64,000 nucleotides of DNA from Dicyema japonicum (taxonomy: Eukaryota; Dicyemida; Rhombozoa; Dicyemidae), in the NCBI GenBank assembly GCA_011109175.1, contig RDEW01000058.1, positions 68,033-132,032 on the forward strand, in the 5' to 3' direction. The stretch's first letter is position 1; each line of letters begins with the position of its first letter. The position numbers and the translations under genes were made by a program. This document shows positions 22,284 through 33,595 of the stretch, in pieces. The notes under the pieces were generated by a model. The model was not told the DNA's origin. It worked only from the letters and a program-made list of their open reading frames with translations, and ran no database searches.

Positions 22284-22921
22284 CAGAATTCTAATTCGAG
22301 TTTAGCCTGCTGTTATAAGCGACACTTGGTCTGTGGTAGTATGCTTGTCGCTATTTGTCCCAGGGAGTGAATCGTATCAACAAAGTCCATGTCCGATAAA
22401 TCCCAGGTTAATTTTACTGATATAATTTTACTGATTTTATAAAAAAAATTTCCTAGGAGATCATACATTTTTGCTAGATTTTGGCGATCTTGAAATTGAA
22501 GAATCTGTCCACAAATGGTCTTGTTGGCCTTTAACTTTTCCCAATTTTGGGGGTAACTCGCCAGCGAGAGTCATGGGGACCACCTGCCGATGAAAAAGGT
22601 TGAGATTCTATTTCATACATTCATTAAATTTTAAGCATCAAAAAAACTTGGAGAGTCTGCCCAACGATGACTACTGATCGAGCCCTCTTAGGCAATAGCT
22701 GTGTAAGAAGGTATGAATGGGAATTGACGAAGCTAATTAGAATCGGAATGGAAGACACGTGAGGCGATAACGGAGTGATTGGCTGCATTTCTGATCTTTG
22801 TGATATAATTTAAATTATCATTATAATGACTGTCAGAATGTTGAGATCGCTTGTGTGAGTCCACTAAGATAGAACATGGATTATTGTTCTCGTTTTGATT
22901 GAAAACGTCAATCATATCCAT
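22284..22921 (-). CDS. Probable spliced gene, unrecognised
   Basis: Minus-strand frames look coding and are separated by short AT-rich, intron-like gaps. They include MQPITPLSPHVSSIPILISF (near 22.83 kb), LLPKRARSVVIVGQTLQ, an exon with WEKLKANKTICGQILQFQ (near 22.55 kb) and a last segment DFVDTIHSLGQIATSILP followed by KLELEF and TGA. An alternative frame of the third exon starts MTLAGELPPKLGKVKGQ. Frame choice is not settled and I recognise no family; coordinates are approximate. Confidence 0.35.
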
Positions 22922-22949
22922 TTCCGAGCTTTATTTATGAAAGACTATA

Positions 22950-23501
22950 ATTTCCACTTCAAAGCCACTTGAAGGTATAAAGGGTATGCTAAGCATGCTG
23001 TCGAATGTTCGTACAAAAAGCATCATTTTGAAGAGGAAATCAGTTAAATAAAGAAAATCGTAAGGACACTATAATTCCTCCTTACGAAGGTTGCCAAAAT
23101 TGTAGGTGTTTAGAGAATTGACTGCGCTATAATTCCTTCACGTACATCTACGGGCCCTTGAAGCCAACAAATACTGAGACGCAGACCTCCTGACTCAGTG
23201 CTTCAGAATCGCTGCTCCCAAGGACATCAGAGTGGATTCAACTCAATACAGTGTGGATATACCTCCAGTGCATTCACGAACATCGAGGAAACCCCCCTGT
23301 AGACGTCCCCGCTGCAATTCAGGAGGACCTGGATGAGAAGCATATGACTGACAGTATCCTCCGTGCTACTTCACAAGCGACGGGAAGATCATTACTCTCT
23401 TTAGCTGCGCACGTGCACTAAATGATGATTGTAGAAATTTGCTCAAATGTGCTAGACTCTTAGGAATGCGATTATTTGAAAATACTCAAAAAATGTTTCG
23501 T
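22950..23501. other. Intergenic, no gene seen
   Basis: No conserved frame was found. The stretch 23120-23400 is less AT-rich than its surroundings and may be an old transposon piece. Confidence 0.3.
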
Positions 23502-25042
23502 TTAAACTATATTGTTAACAAGGGTAATATCTGAATCAGCACTCGCATTACTATGGTCAGATCTCGTGCTTACTGACCTCTGGATGATTTTGTCCGCCGA
23601 TTCTTTATTAGACTCACAACGTTGAGGTTCTGTTAAAATATTTAAATATTTAAAACCATTTTCTTGTTTAAATTTTAGAATTAATTTTGAAATATAATTT
23701 TTTCTTTTAAACTCTTTAATTTTACTTGATATTTTACTGCTCAATTTTGACTCACTCTTTGTACTCGGCTCACTCTTAAAATTAGTATTAAGCCACCATT
23801 TGTACTGGACTGATGCCGTGGGGGGAATCAACTGCGCCATTCACGGAAATTGACGAGAAGGAAGGACTCAAACAGGCCGAAGAAGTTTCGGAAACCTGCA
23901 AACTCGGCGATTCGGCGGAAAGTCCCGAATTAAATTGGTTGAAGGATTCTGCATTACTCAGACTTGAAAAATCAGAATTGATTTCTGAGTAATTCTGCGG
24001 AAACTTTACGGAAAACAGTTCCATCGATTTGCTGATAAAATTCACATTTGGGCCTAATTTAGCCATATTTTCGTTCGATTTAGCCTTGTTTGAGTCGATG
24101 TCGAATCCCTCCCCCAAGCGAAATTTATTAAAGCCCCCTTCCTCAGAAGTAACTAGGAATTCGTAGGAGTTGAATCGCTTCCAGTAAAACCTGGCTGAAG
24201 TTGACGAAAGCTAAAATACATTTGTAAGTCGCGATGGTGGTCGGTTTGGACTCGAAGAGCATGAAGATGTCGTTGGCTGAACAGGGGGACAGCGTTCTGC
24301 AGCATATATTCCACACATTCGCCATCTATCGGTTAGATTGGGAGATTTACTATTTTGCACGATTGCAGTAGGACATTCTTAGAAATGTTCTTTTTCGGGA
24401 ACCACAGTGAGGCGGCTATGCAGATCGACAGATTCTTGAAGTTCCTATTCGTGGGGGACGAATCCGCTATTTTCAAAAGTACGCAAATAATGTGCTTCAA
24501 CATGGCATAATGGGCTCTCGGCAAATTCGATAAAACCCTATTTACAGCCAAATGTGACTTTTTAAAGGATTCCTCTTGATTCCACGAAAGTAGTGCTTCC
24601 CTCCATCTGCTGCAGTAATTTGACATCAGAACGCATTCAGGCAGCGATCGAAGATATTTCTGTGAAATCAATATGGATTTTTGAATAACCTTAAAAACTG
24701 AGGTGACAACAATGATGTCGTATTCTTCGAAGATTATTTGATTCTCGGTCCCCAATTTTTCTAGGAGGTAGTTCTCCTGATTTTTTGAGGGAGATTTGCG
24801 AAATATTCCCTCTACGGTTGGTCCTCGAGTGTAAATGTCGAACAGGAAACTCTAAATTGTACGTTTCAACTTCACTACATATAATTTTGGGGGGACAACT
24901 TCATTTTTTATTATCGATTGAGAGAACAATCGAAAATTAGATTAGGGTTCCCCTTGCGGATCTCTTTGTAAGAATTGTTTAATTTCCCAGCGTATTTTCT
25001 GTTGAATTCGTGGTACCACCTGATCCTTCTATTTGAGCGCAT
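23502..25042 (-). CDS. RhoGAP-domain protein (ARHGAP20/TAGAP-like)
   Basis: GTPase-activating protein for Rho-family GTPases. The minus strand gives, in order: an N-terminal exon from ATG 25042 (MRSNRRIRWYHEF), then VVPPKLYSFLFDIYT, GPTVEGIFRKS with the catalytic arginine finger (R of GIFR), a helical segment, LPRAHYAMLKHIICVLLKI and NLSICIAASLWFP (the conserved RhoGAP NL..C..PSL region), and ECVEYMLQNAVPLF closing the domain. A Ser/Asn-rich tail follows to 23502. A 27-nt intron precedes AGTTTC at 24851, and a 25-nt intron lies near 24.33 kb. The LPRAHYAMLKHI pattern resembles ARHGAP20/TAGAP. Frame shifts are needed near 24.93 kb and at the six-C run near 23.82 kb, so exon joins there are uncertain. 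Confidence 0.8.
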
Positions 25043-25800
25043 GCTTACTATTAAGCCATATGTTCGCTAAACACTGTAATATGTTCGCTAAATACCGCAG
25101 TAACGAGTATATTTTTGTTAAATGTTTATTTATTTACGAAGTTATGAGAGTAATTTGAAATATATCAGAGAACACATAAAGAATACTTAAACTCACTGGT
25201 TTTCCCGCTCTGCGACAGGACGGTAAAGACCAATCTCTTTGAACTCATTGTCATGAAAACTTGTCGCAGGACTAACCTCCATCTTGTTCCTTGTTATGAA
25301 AACTTGTCAGAGGACCGAACCCCTTTGATCTCATTGTCATGAAAACTTGTCACGATTCATCTCCCACATGCATCTACCAGCGACACAAACTCTTAGAGAG
25401 TTCGTGTAATCCCGGGAAAACACCGAACAAACTGAAAGACGTTAAAATCACCTAATGACAGTGTCTTTCTTCTAATGAACTGTGACTGATCAAGTTTTTA
25501 ATTTATTTACCCCGATCCCGTCAAGTTAAGGAAACCTGTAGTTAAGAGAAAAGTAACCACCAAAGCGGGCACTCAAAGAGATGAGTAGATATGAAAAAGA
25601 CAAAAATTCATGTCAATAAATTAATAGGAATTTAGGAATCAATTAAATGTGACAATGAAAAATTTAATTTTACGGTCTAACGATTAGTGACAATCAAATC
25701 ATCACCACATGAAACTAAATTTGTGAAATGATTTTTCTATGTGATATTTTGGATGAAGAGCCAACGTTACTATGGTGCTACTTGATTGAAGACTTTTTGT
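25043..25800. repeat. Repeat-rich intergenic stretch
   Basis: Contains two copies of atatgttcgctaaa near 25.06-25.10 kb, three copies of a unit with tcatgaaaacttgtc (25238-25271, 25289-25314, 25324-25353), a hairpin around caaactcttagagagttcg near 25.39 kb, and a fragment (25495-25570) shared with the dynein intron at 9.5 kb. No protein was recognised. Confidence 0.45.
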
Positions 25801-26010
25801 TTTCTCTTCTGTTCTTCCTCTTCCATTTAATAGAGTGGCACCCAATATCAAGGTGCACGAAAAAGATCATTTACTCACCCCCACTTATCGGAGGGGTTTA
25901 CACAATTGCAAGGAATAGACGTCTTCAACCTTTTATGCTTGCTCTGGATGGACTTATGTGACATTGGAAGGACTCCGTTTCTGTGAGTGAAACTAGATAT
26001 CGGGAGTTGG
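25800..26010 (+). repeat. SINE family S1, partial copy
   Basis: The segment tttaatagagtggcacc...gcacgaaaaagatcattta followed by cccccactNatcggaggggtt and a ctccgtttctgtg block matches copies at 56988-57195 (+), 60325-60700 (-) and 29880-30170 (-). It lacks the tRNA-like head. Confidence 0.65.
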
Positions 26011-27234
26011 TAATAATAAATTTGAAATATTAAAAATATAAAATTAGGAACTGTTATCTCCAAATGGAGGTTATGTAGTTGAAATATTACTATGCCTCCA
26101 TGAAACATAGCAGTCTATGAAACGTCTACTTCGCTTCATGGTGAAAAAAACTTCTGTCTTCTCTTAAGCATGGAAAAAGTTCGCTCCGTAGACATTAGGT
26201 GGTTGTTTTGTTGCTTTGTAAGAGAGGGAGGTTGGGTCTGTTTAGGGATCATACACATCTTAGTGACAAAGTTCACAGAACTCATTTGTACCTTAAAACC
26301 TTAAAACAACTCACGACAGGGTTTCTACTAATAACTTCAAGAACCCAACAAGCTTTTGAGACGTCTGCCGCCAAACATTTACGGAAACAAAGCTCCCTTA
26401 CCAAGAAAGTTCATGTTCACTTGGTGTGTTTTTACAAGACAATATGAGCAGAACCAGACAATCGGTTCTTTCTAGATGACCACGAGACAACTACCTCTTT
26501 CCATGTCCTGGACTGATGACGTAGCTCTGGTTCACTATAGAAGATCTTAGTAAACAGTCATAATGTCTTCATCTCCTCAAAGTTGATGTAACGTCTTCTC
26601 CCCTTTCTCAATGAACTCAGGAGACATCTTTCACTGTGCTGTATGCCTTAGTGCCACCACAATTTTTCACCTGCTTTATGTCTTTTGGTAAAGAAAAGTA
26701 ACTACCAAGACCAGACTCTCCCAGAGATCAGCCAGGTAACCTGAATTGGCGCAGAAATCGAAAGCGGACAAAGAAAGAATAACCCGTCTTGTGTCCGTTT
26801 AAAAAACAGATGGGGAAGCGACGAACCCGATTCTGTTCACATAATCACTTAGATCGACGTCCTAGAAACTGTCTAATAACCAGGCTCTTAATGACATCAG
26901 TAGAAAGTGAGCTCGATCTTCAGAATGATAAAAAACGCAAATTTTTCCATCAAGGGTAGCTATGACTCTCCTTTACTCAAAACCGGATTACCACGCCCTT
27001 AAAGTTGTTTGGAGTTAATTTAGATTAGCAGTAAGACGCCGGATGGAGTAACTACCATGCCATGAGCTAAATGAGGTGTCCTGTTTGGGATTCAACATGC
27101 ACAGAAACTTTCTCTAGTGGGAATCTGCTCAATTCATCGTTGCACGTGGGAGCCGAGAGAGCAATGCTGAATATTCGATTAGGAAGAAGTACCACGGATT
27201 GATGACCGGTTCGCATCCCAGCCAATCTCCGTTA
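26011..27234. other. Unassigned intergenic sequence
   Basis: Only short, unsupported ORFs occur here (for example 82 residues at 26199-26447, +). Base composition is less AT-rich than true spacer, which suggests old transposon sequence, but I could not identify a family. Confidence 0.3.
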
Positions 27235-27460
27235 GAAAATCTGGCGTAATTTCCCCGAACACGTCTGAATTCATCAGGTGCAGGACTGCAGAAAGGTGAC
27301 CTAGAATGGCCGTTGGCTCTTCCAGAACATTGGGCTCTCGATCATGAGGGGTAGCTCACATTATCTGCTAATGCATGCAGGTAATAGTAGAGAACTTGTC
27401 ACAACAACTAACTTTGTTTTTATTTTAATAATTATTTAATCTTTTTTTTTTATTATAAGG
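27235..27460 (+). repeat. Dispersed repeat S3, copy 1
   Basis: Shared with 53945-54180: both contain gaNcacgtctgaNttNatcag, the block tggctcttccagaacattgggct, and end in acaactaacttNNtttttattttaataa. The common AT-rich 3' tail suggests a SINE or LINE 3' end. Confidence 0.6.
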
Positions 27461-27477
27461 AAAAAGAATAGTTAATT

Positions 27478-28650
27478 TTAATTATTCAGCTGTTGGGAGA
27501 TGCATAAGCTATTCCCACGGACAACAGCCAACGAGAGCCTCTCCTTGAGCCATCTCGTCTCACGAAGATTACCAGTTTTGTCGGATAGTAGCTTTCCAAG
27601 ATAATTCAGGAACTTCAGCGTTTTAGGGCCAAAGTTCCCCGAAGTTTCAATCGCGACAGGTGCGAAAATGTACCTGTCGCTGATATCCGAATACTTAGCA
27701 TTTTTCATTTCCTCTGCTTGAGAAGAAGGTCTGCCCGGTGAATTATTTTTTTTGCTTGGGGCGAAAGAGCAGACACAGGTCACATCCCATACAAGGTTTC
27801 GCCTCGCTCGAAAGGAAAGGAGGTCATGCCGTCAGGGCGTCTTCCGTTGTCAAATAGACCAGTCGGTTCGATCCGGCAACGGAATCCAGTCGATTCTAAT
27901 ACCCTCTTAATGATGCCGTTCATAGCCGAATGTCGAGAAGATCTGCCAATTCCGCTCCGGCATGAGAGGAGGTGGAGACCCAGTTCGTCCGATAGACAGC
28001 CACATTTGCACTTCGATTTGGTGCAAACAGGCAATCTGAGGTGTAGACATACAGCTGTACGAAGGGAGTCATCATCCAACAATCCACCAACTTCTTGACA
28101 TGGGTAAATTCCAAGCCAAGATCCATCAACCGCCTCCCTCGAATTTTGGAAACAGTCCAGGCGATGTCCAGAGAGCCGGCTGACTAGGTTGGATGCCAGA
28201 GCATTCCATCTATGGATCATCCAAGACGATTGTTGGTCTGGATTAAGCGGCTCGCTAAGCCCTTCACTCCGCCACACGTCCGTGTATTCAACCAAGTCAT
28301 TGGACAGTTTCCGAGATGGAAGCTTTGAAAGAATTGAGTCCACTTGGTTTTTGCATGAAAGTTTTGAGGCAAAATACGCCGGGCCAGCAATTTGGCAGGG
28401 AGTAGTAAGACCGATTCCACCCAATGATATCGGTAATCCAGTGGTGTCAAGGGAAACGTTAGTACGAATTTAGTACATCTTTTGAGGCAATCAGAGTATT
28501 CCATTAAAAGGGAATCACACTTATAACATGGTGCAGTCCTTAGTAAATAGTTTAATCTTGGAATGGACAAGCAGTTTCTCAATAGGAAGAGGGCAATATG
28601 GTTGTCAACATGCGCAAACGGTTCTCAAAAGTACCGAGCTCTATTGTCCT
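27478..28650 (-). mobile_element. YLDD-type LINE, C-terminal part (zinc finger and endonuclease-like tail)
   Basis: The minus strand encodes RNCLSIPRLNYLLRTAPCY (RT thumb region), then SLRTAVCLHLRLPVC, a CKCGC...GLHLLSC zinc-finger motif, GRRPDGMTSFPFERGE and, after a one-base gap at 27.78 kb, DVTCVCSFAPS and RYIFAPVAIETSGNFGP, ending SLAVVRGNSLCI. The same block order recurs at 42.1-42.75, 49.46-50.3 and 57.3-58.44 kb. RPDG...DVTC is probably a PD-(D/E)XK-like nuclease core. It is 5' truncated and frameshifted twice, hence probably inactive. Confidence 0.8.
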
Positions 28651-28749
28651 TTCTTTTAACAATAATTATTTATTTTATTTTTAATAATAAATAAATAGTA
28701 ATTAATAGTTTATTAAAAATCACGTCCACCAAATATATTAAAGTTTGTT

Positions 28750-29548
28750 TCACCTAGAAATTACTCGAAAGCAACCCCGATAGTTTTGAGAATCTTTCCT
28801 ATATTTAGCACGTGAATTCTGAAACCAGACCTAAATAAAGACTTCAGTTACTTGGAGGACTCGTTTTGATAGACCCGATTGGACACTCAATGCGTTTAAA
28901 TTTTTGGAGTCAGGATTTTGATTTACGGAGAAAAATGACTTCAACAAATTTATCTGATAATTCTTAAAGGTTGTCCTCATCCGTTTATTTTCCCCCGGTT
29001 TCTCCCCGTTCTGCTTGATTTTTGGGCGGCAAAATAATTCGCTTAAAGTTAAAAATTACATTACGAGGTTCGACTCCCTCCAAAGTCATCACACTAACGA
29101 ATTAAACCCGAGACTTTACTTTTCATTCAAGTTCTTGGGGATGATGCAATATTGATTGTAACACAGAATTTTGAATCCACGATTCTGTACTTATCCCCCG
29201 TGTGTAAGGGTCGGTAGCAGTTCGAGCATCGAAGACACCCAGAATGGTAAAATAAGTCGTTAATTTCCACAGAGTAATCATTGATGTCAAGGAACACCCC
29301 ACAACCGGCACACTTGAAGTGCCACTCCCTTAACTATAGCTCCCCCACTACATTATTTCTAAGTAATGACTCCAACAAAACAAATTTTTGTTAACCGAAT
29401 AGCAGTTTAACTCGTTTTCTAGTGGGACTTTACATTTGTGGCAATTCAGGCACCAAACGTGGTACGAATCGTCATCGACTACTAAATAAGGCCCGACGGC
29501 GATCAGCTCACCACAGTTCCTGCAGGTTTTCTGTAATTTTGAAGACAT
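28750..29548 (-). CDS. LHX2/9: LIM-homeobox transcription factor, apterous/LHX2/9 class
   Basis: Developmental transcription factor with two LIM zinc fingers and a homeodomain. Exon 1 (ATG 29548) carries LIM1: CRNCGELI, then WCLNCHKC, ending FCWSHYLEIM. A 23-nt intron (29329-29351) leads to LIM2: FKCAGCGVFL, HSGCLRCSNCYRP, KFC. The homeodomain reads KRMRTTFKNYQINLLKSFF, then KRVLQ, a 21-nt intron (28831-28851), and VWFQNSRAKYRKD. RMRT.F and the N-P-D spacing match LHX2/9 and apterous. The protein ends soon after the homeodomain (FRVISR, TGA), so the long tails of bilaterian orthologues are missing. The linker between LIM2 and the homeodomain (29.0-29.1 kb) contains stops and must be partly intronic; I did not resolve it. 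Confidence 0.88.
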
Positions 29549-29879
29549 TCACTAAATATTGACGCATGGTGTTATTTTGGTTATAAAACATCTTTCTGGC
29601 CAAATTAATCCCCTGTTAATTGGAAACTCATTAAAGAACACGTGCTCTAGCGATCAATACTATTTTTATTTGTTAGAACTACAATGGACGACCTCGATGA
29701 ACTAATGTGCGAGGAGAAAAGTGGCATGGAGAAAACTGGTGGAACAAATAGGAAAGAGCAAGTCACAAACGGAATCCTAAGTATTCATATGCCTTTGGGT
29801 AACCGGGAGTGGTTTTAACTGAGTGAAGCAGCTTCGTCATTTCGGTCTGGAGTCACTTGGTTTATGTGTTTAATAACCA

Positions 29880-30170
29880 CGGATATGCCTGAGAGAGGGT
29901 GAGAGTTGATTGACTATGGTAGTGCCTATCCATATGGGCAGCTGTGGGACCCCTACAGTGGAGTAAAGAAGAGAGATCCTTTTGGATGTCGGCTAGGCGC
30001 TGGGTGTCTTCTGAGACAGATTAGTCGCATGATGCCTATTATAATTCGAAAAGGCACAGAGCACTAAGAAACCCATCAACTAGATAGGTAGATCAGTGAG
30101 AATCGAACCACAAATAATGGGGACACGAGTGACAGCACTAACCACTAGATTATTTAGTTAGCTGAGGATA
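29880..30170 (-). repeat. SINE S1 with tRNA-derived head
   Basis: On the minus strand, 30165-30090 reads TAGTGGTTAGTGCT (A box) and, about 35 nt later, GGTTCGATTCTC (B box), the split pol III promoter of a tRNA. The body that follows (CCAAAAGGATCTCTCTTC, CTCCACTGTAGGGGT) matches the S1 bodies at 25.8, 57.0 and 60.5 kb. The acceptor stem is not well paired, so this is a SINE head, not a working tRNA gene. Confidence 0.65.
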
Positions 30171-30668
30171 TTCCTTGTTCGTACTTATATTATTAATCCA
30201 GTTTCCCCACAACCTTGCCATGACAAAGCATGTGAAACTCGAGAAACTAGCAGTTACGTTCTCCACTTGTTCATGTCGCGAGCAAGCTCCCCTAGTCCAT
30301 CTAAGTTATCTTCCTCTCTTGGATACCTTCCAATCTTATCGAGATCTCCGTCCAGAACAAATGGTATGGAGGTCCTTGATCATCTATAGAATCAAGAGCG
30401 TAAAACGAGAGGTAGTCTCCATGACAATGTTAGCTAGGACTCCCATGTGCATTCAATACATGAGAAAGAGCCTCCGTCACAACAATAGTTCCAGGTCCAT
30501 TCTCGATAAAAGTCCAAAGAGCCTCCATGACCACGTGACCATTAGCTCAACCCTCCGACCAATTAACTATTTTATTTGTATTTTATTTAATTTTAAATTA
30601 AATCGTATTTAAATAATATTGTATTTGTCACCTTAGGTTTGGGTATTTTTTACTTTGATAGTCTCATA
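30171..30668. other. Unassigned ORF region upstream of PSMD14
   Basis: A 145-residue ORF (30175-30612, +) is open but has no recognised domain, and its composition does not resemble the neighbouring genes. It may be transposon sequence. The last 60 bp are AT-rich and precede the PSMD14 start. Confidence 0.3.
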
Positions 30669-31904
30669 ATGAATAGATTCATGGGAATGGACTTTTCAGC
30701 CTTTGGAAAGGTTTTAGTTAAAACCCCTATTTATCGCAGGAGGCTGGTTTACAGGGAGACAAAAACCTGATGGACACTTCTGAGCAGGTGTACATCTCAT
30801 CGCTCGCTCTCCTTAAAGTAAGCTCAGTGAAAATAAATATTTAAATGAAATATTCTAAAACTAAGATGCTCAAGCATGGACGGGCAGGAGTTCCTATGGA
30901 AGTCATGGGATTAATGCTTGGGAATTCGTCGACGATTACACTGTCAGGGTTACGGACGTCTTTGCAATGCCACAGTCGGGACGGTTTATAAAACTGACAT
31001 TTAGGGAGTAAGTGTGGAGGCCGTGGACCCGGCATTTCAGGCGGCAATGTTAGATATGCTGAAAGTCACGGGAAGACCAGAGACGGTGGTTGGCTGGTAC
31101 CACTCCCACCCTGGCTTCGGCTGCTGGCTTTCTGGGGTGGACATGAACACACAGCAGAGCTTTGAGTCGCTCGTTGAAAGAGCCGTTGCCGTGGTGATTG
31201 ACCCAATTCAGAGCGTAAAGGGAAAGGTTGTCATTTTTTGATATCAAGGTCGTTATTGACGCATTCAGGCTTATTCGTCCGGACATTGCCATGATAAATC
31301 AAGAACCTAGACAGACTACTTCAAATATTGGACATCTTAATAAGCCTTCCGTCCAGGTTTGTTTTTCTTTGCTATAAAGGCTCTTATTCACGGCCTTAAT
31401 CGGAATTACTACTCAATTGGTATTCGATATAAAAAGACCACACTCGACGAAAAGGTTTTAAACATTTTATTTATTTTTTTGTTAACCGTTTAACATTTAA
31501 ATTTATTATTTTAAAAAATTAATAAATGATTTAATTTAGATGCTTCTTAATCTTCATAAAGTGGGGTGGATTGAGGGACTGTCCTTGATGATTATAACCA
31601 CCATCGTGAATCTAATATCAGGACTATTAAGAAAATGACAGGTTTGTTGGAGAGTTATGAAAAGGTTTGATATTTGTTTATTTGTAGTATTTGGAGGATG
31701 AGGATAAGTATACTGCTGAAGAACTGACTATTCGTAATGTTGGGAAACAGGTTTGGTTAGTACTGAGCTTAGAATCCCAAACGGCATTTGTCGGAAAATG
31801 TTGATTTGCTGCTGAATCATAATATTGGCCATTCTTTGGGGTCGTTAATAAGAGTGTGTTCGCTTACTGATTCTGATAAGTTGAAAACTACAGTCGTCTC
31901 CTGA
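30669..31904 (+). CDS. PSMD14: 26S proteasome deubiquitinase RPN11 (PSMD14)
   Basis: Zinc metalloprotease of the proteasome lid that removes ubiquitin chains from substrates during degradation. MNRFMGMDF, a 29-nt intron (30711-30739), [13 protein letters not shown], a 48-nt intron (30818-30865), [19 protein letters not shown] with the MPN glutamate, then the JAMM motif [14 protein letters not shown] (31101-31142), intact with both histidines and the aspartate. Further exons give [59 protein letters not shown], the RNVGKQ-NPKRHL junction and end TTVVS, TGA. All introns are 21-85 nt. One missing base near 30.99 kb (SGT-GVSVEA) and one near 31.59 kb break the frame. Close match to the animal protein along its length. 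Confidence 0.96.
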
Positions 31905-33000
31905 TTTTGTTAGTCAATAATTTTGTTACTTGTGATTCCAATTAGTTATTTTCTGATAATTACGGTTTCTCGGATTTTCTGTAGTGGATGTCCTAGTCAT
32001 AAGGCAGAGCTGGTGATTTGGGCCTGGGTACCATGTCATGGCTTATGCAACCTAATGTCTTCATATCTTGATGGATGCGACCTTTCTTCTTTTTTAATGG
32101 ACTCGGTACGATTATTGGTAAGGAAACGTCGGATGCAGTAATGTGCGCCAACGTGGTGCAACCGATGCTGTCATTGAAGATACCAATGGTTCCTTGACAG
32201 ACTCGCGTTACGTCCAATCAGTGTCAAGACAATTGAAGAGATAAGCAGTAAGTCTTTGTATTTCCTCCAAAGCATGAGATTTCTGGATACACTCAGAAGC
32301 CAAGGTGATCTCCATTGCTATTGTTAGAGACAATGTTGGGGGATCGATGGTTAGGTTAACTAACATCCCATATGTGTAGCTATAGGTGATCCCCCAAGTT
32401 TATTCAATTTTCTTTTAGACAAGATTCAAACTCGGACCTTGCGTATCCATCCATCTCGCTTATTAGAACACGCAAAACGCAAGTACCCTCAATCACTAAG
32501 AAAGATATTGAATTTTTTAGAAGTTAAAGCAAAACTATAACAAAAGGATTCTGCAGCGGAATCTTCAGATTACTAAAAATATTCCATTCATTAACGACAT
32601 AATGCGAAGATGAATTGACGTGATGTCTGAAGATCTCTAACATTCCTTAATTATTTCTCTCAAAAAACAAAATTTTCATTACAAATTGATAAATCAGTTG
32701 TATTTGATGATCAATCTGTACGAATCAATTTCTCCCTTTTGCACGAGTCAAAAACAAATTCTATGCCTTGGATTATTTGGACGTACTTCTTAAATAAAGC
32801 GTGGGCTTTGCCTAAGTTGAGGTTTACTAAAGGAAACATCACTCTACTCCTTCCCGACAGGGCTGTTGTAGTTGTCTTCATATTGTTAGTTATCCACATC
32901 ATATTGCGTGAGAAAGGATTTCTACTTAACTATATGATGAGTAAGCACCGGAAAATTTGAGTATCTGCGAAAACGGGGACATCAACAATATGGACTAAAA
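31905..33000. other. Intergenic, unassigned
   Basis: Holds a 74-residue minus ORF (31993-32217, with SIGCTTLAHI and a KKKK run) and a 63-residue minus ORF (32711-32902); neither was recognised. The stretch 32.2-32.7 kb shows no coding signal. Confidence 0.35.
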
Positions 33001-33009
33001 AAGCTAAGA

Positions 33010-33490
33010 AACTGAATCCAATTCAGTGCAATCTGTTTTCGCCATTGAATTTCTGGAGATTCGTATAGACAAGACGATCAGTACGGATACGGCTGTCACT
33101 AATAACAAACCCTACATTTTCGTTTATGATGAGATAAACATTATGATTACTCTTGTTGAAATTGGGGTCACTTCGCAAAACTGCCTCAAGCAGGTAGAAA
33201 AGTTCCACGAGTATGACCTACTGGCGAACGAACTTGAGATTCATCGGCAAAGGTGAAAATAATCCCTGTAGTCATCACCTAAAATGGAAGTGTCTCCAGA
33301 TTCTTCAAGAGCCACCTGGATGCCCTCAAGGTGGAGGAGAGGGTCAAAGCTTATATACAGACGCTAGTGTTACAGAAGACTTTGGAGAGTATACAAGCTT
33401 AGGAGAAGCGTGGAGTATCGACTCCTGGTGAGGAGGAAGACGGCATGGAATGTCAACCTAGGGTAGTCTCTGAATGTGGGGTATGCATGT
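33010..33490 (+). pseudogene. R2/R4/NeSL-like LINE, decayed endonuclease tail
   Basis: The plus strand encodes IRIDKTISTDTAV, NKPYIFVYDE, LVEIGVTSQN and YDLLANELEI, then in shifted frames DALKVEERVKAYIQT and KTLESIQA. It aligns with the intact-looking tail at 35.5-35.9 kb, where the catalytic motif is KPDIVV; here the aspartate is replaced (KPYIFV). Frameshifts and a lost catalytic residue mark it as dead. Confidence 0.75.
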
Positions 33491-33595
33491 GGGCGATTCA
33501 AAAAAAGGTTGAGCACTGCACTAGACTATCAAAATTAGTCAAAATAGATTGAATAAAAAGAAATCAGCAAAAAATTAGAGGAGACGGGGAGATCC

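Noticed and set aside
29040-29095. tRNA B-box-like gaggttcgactcc on plus strand
   Set aside because: No A box at the right distance and no matching acceptor stem; it lies antisense within the LIM-homeobox gene.
30090-30165. Functional tRNA gene
   Set aside because: A and B boxes are present but the acceptor stem does not pair and the sequence continues into a SINE body.
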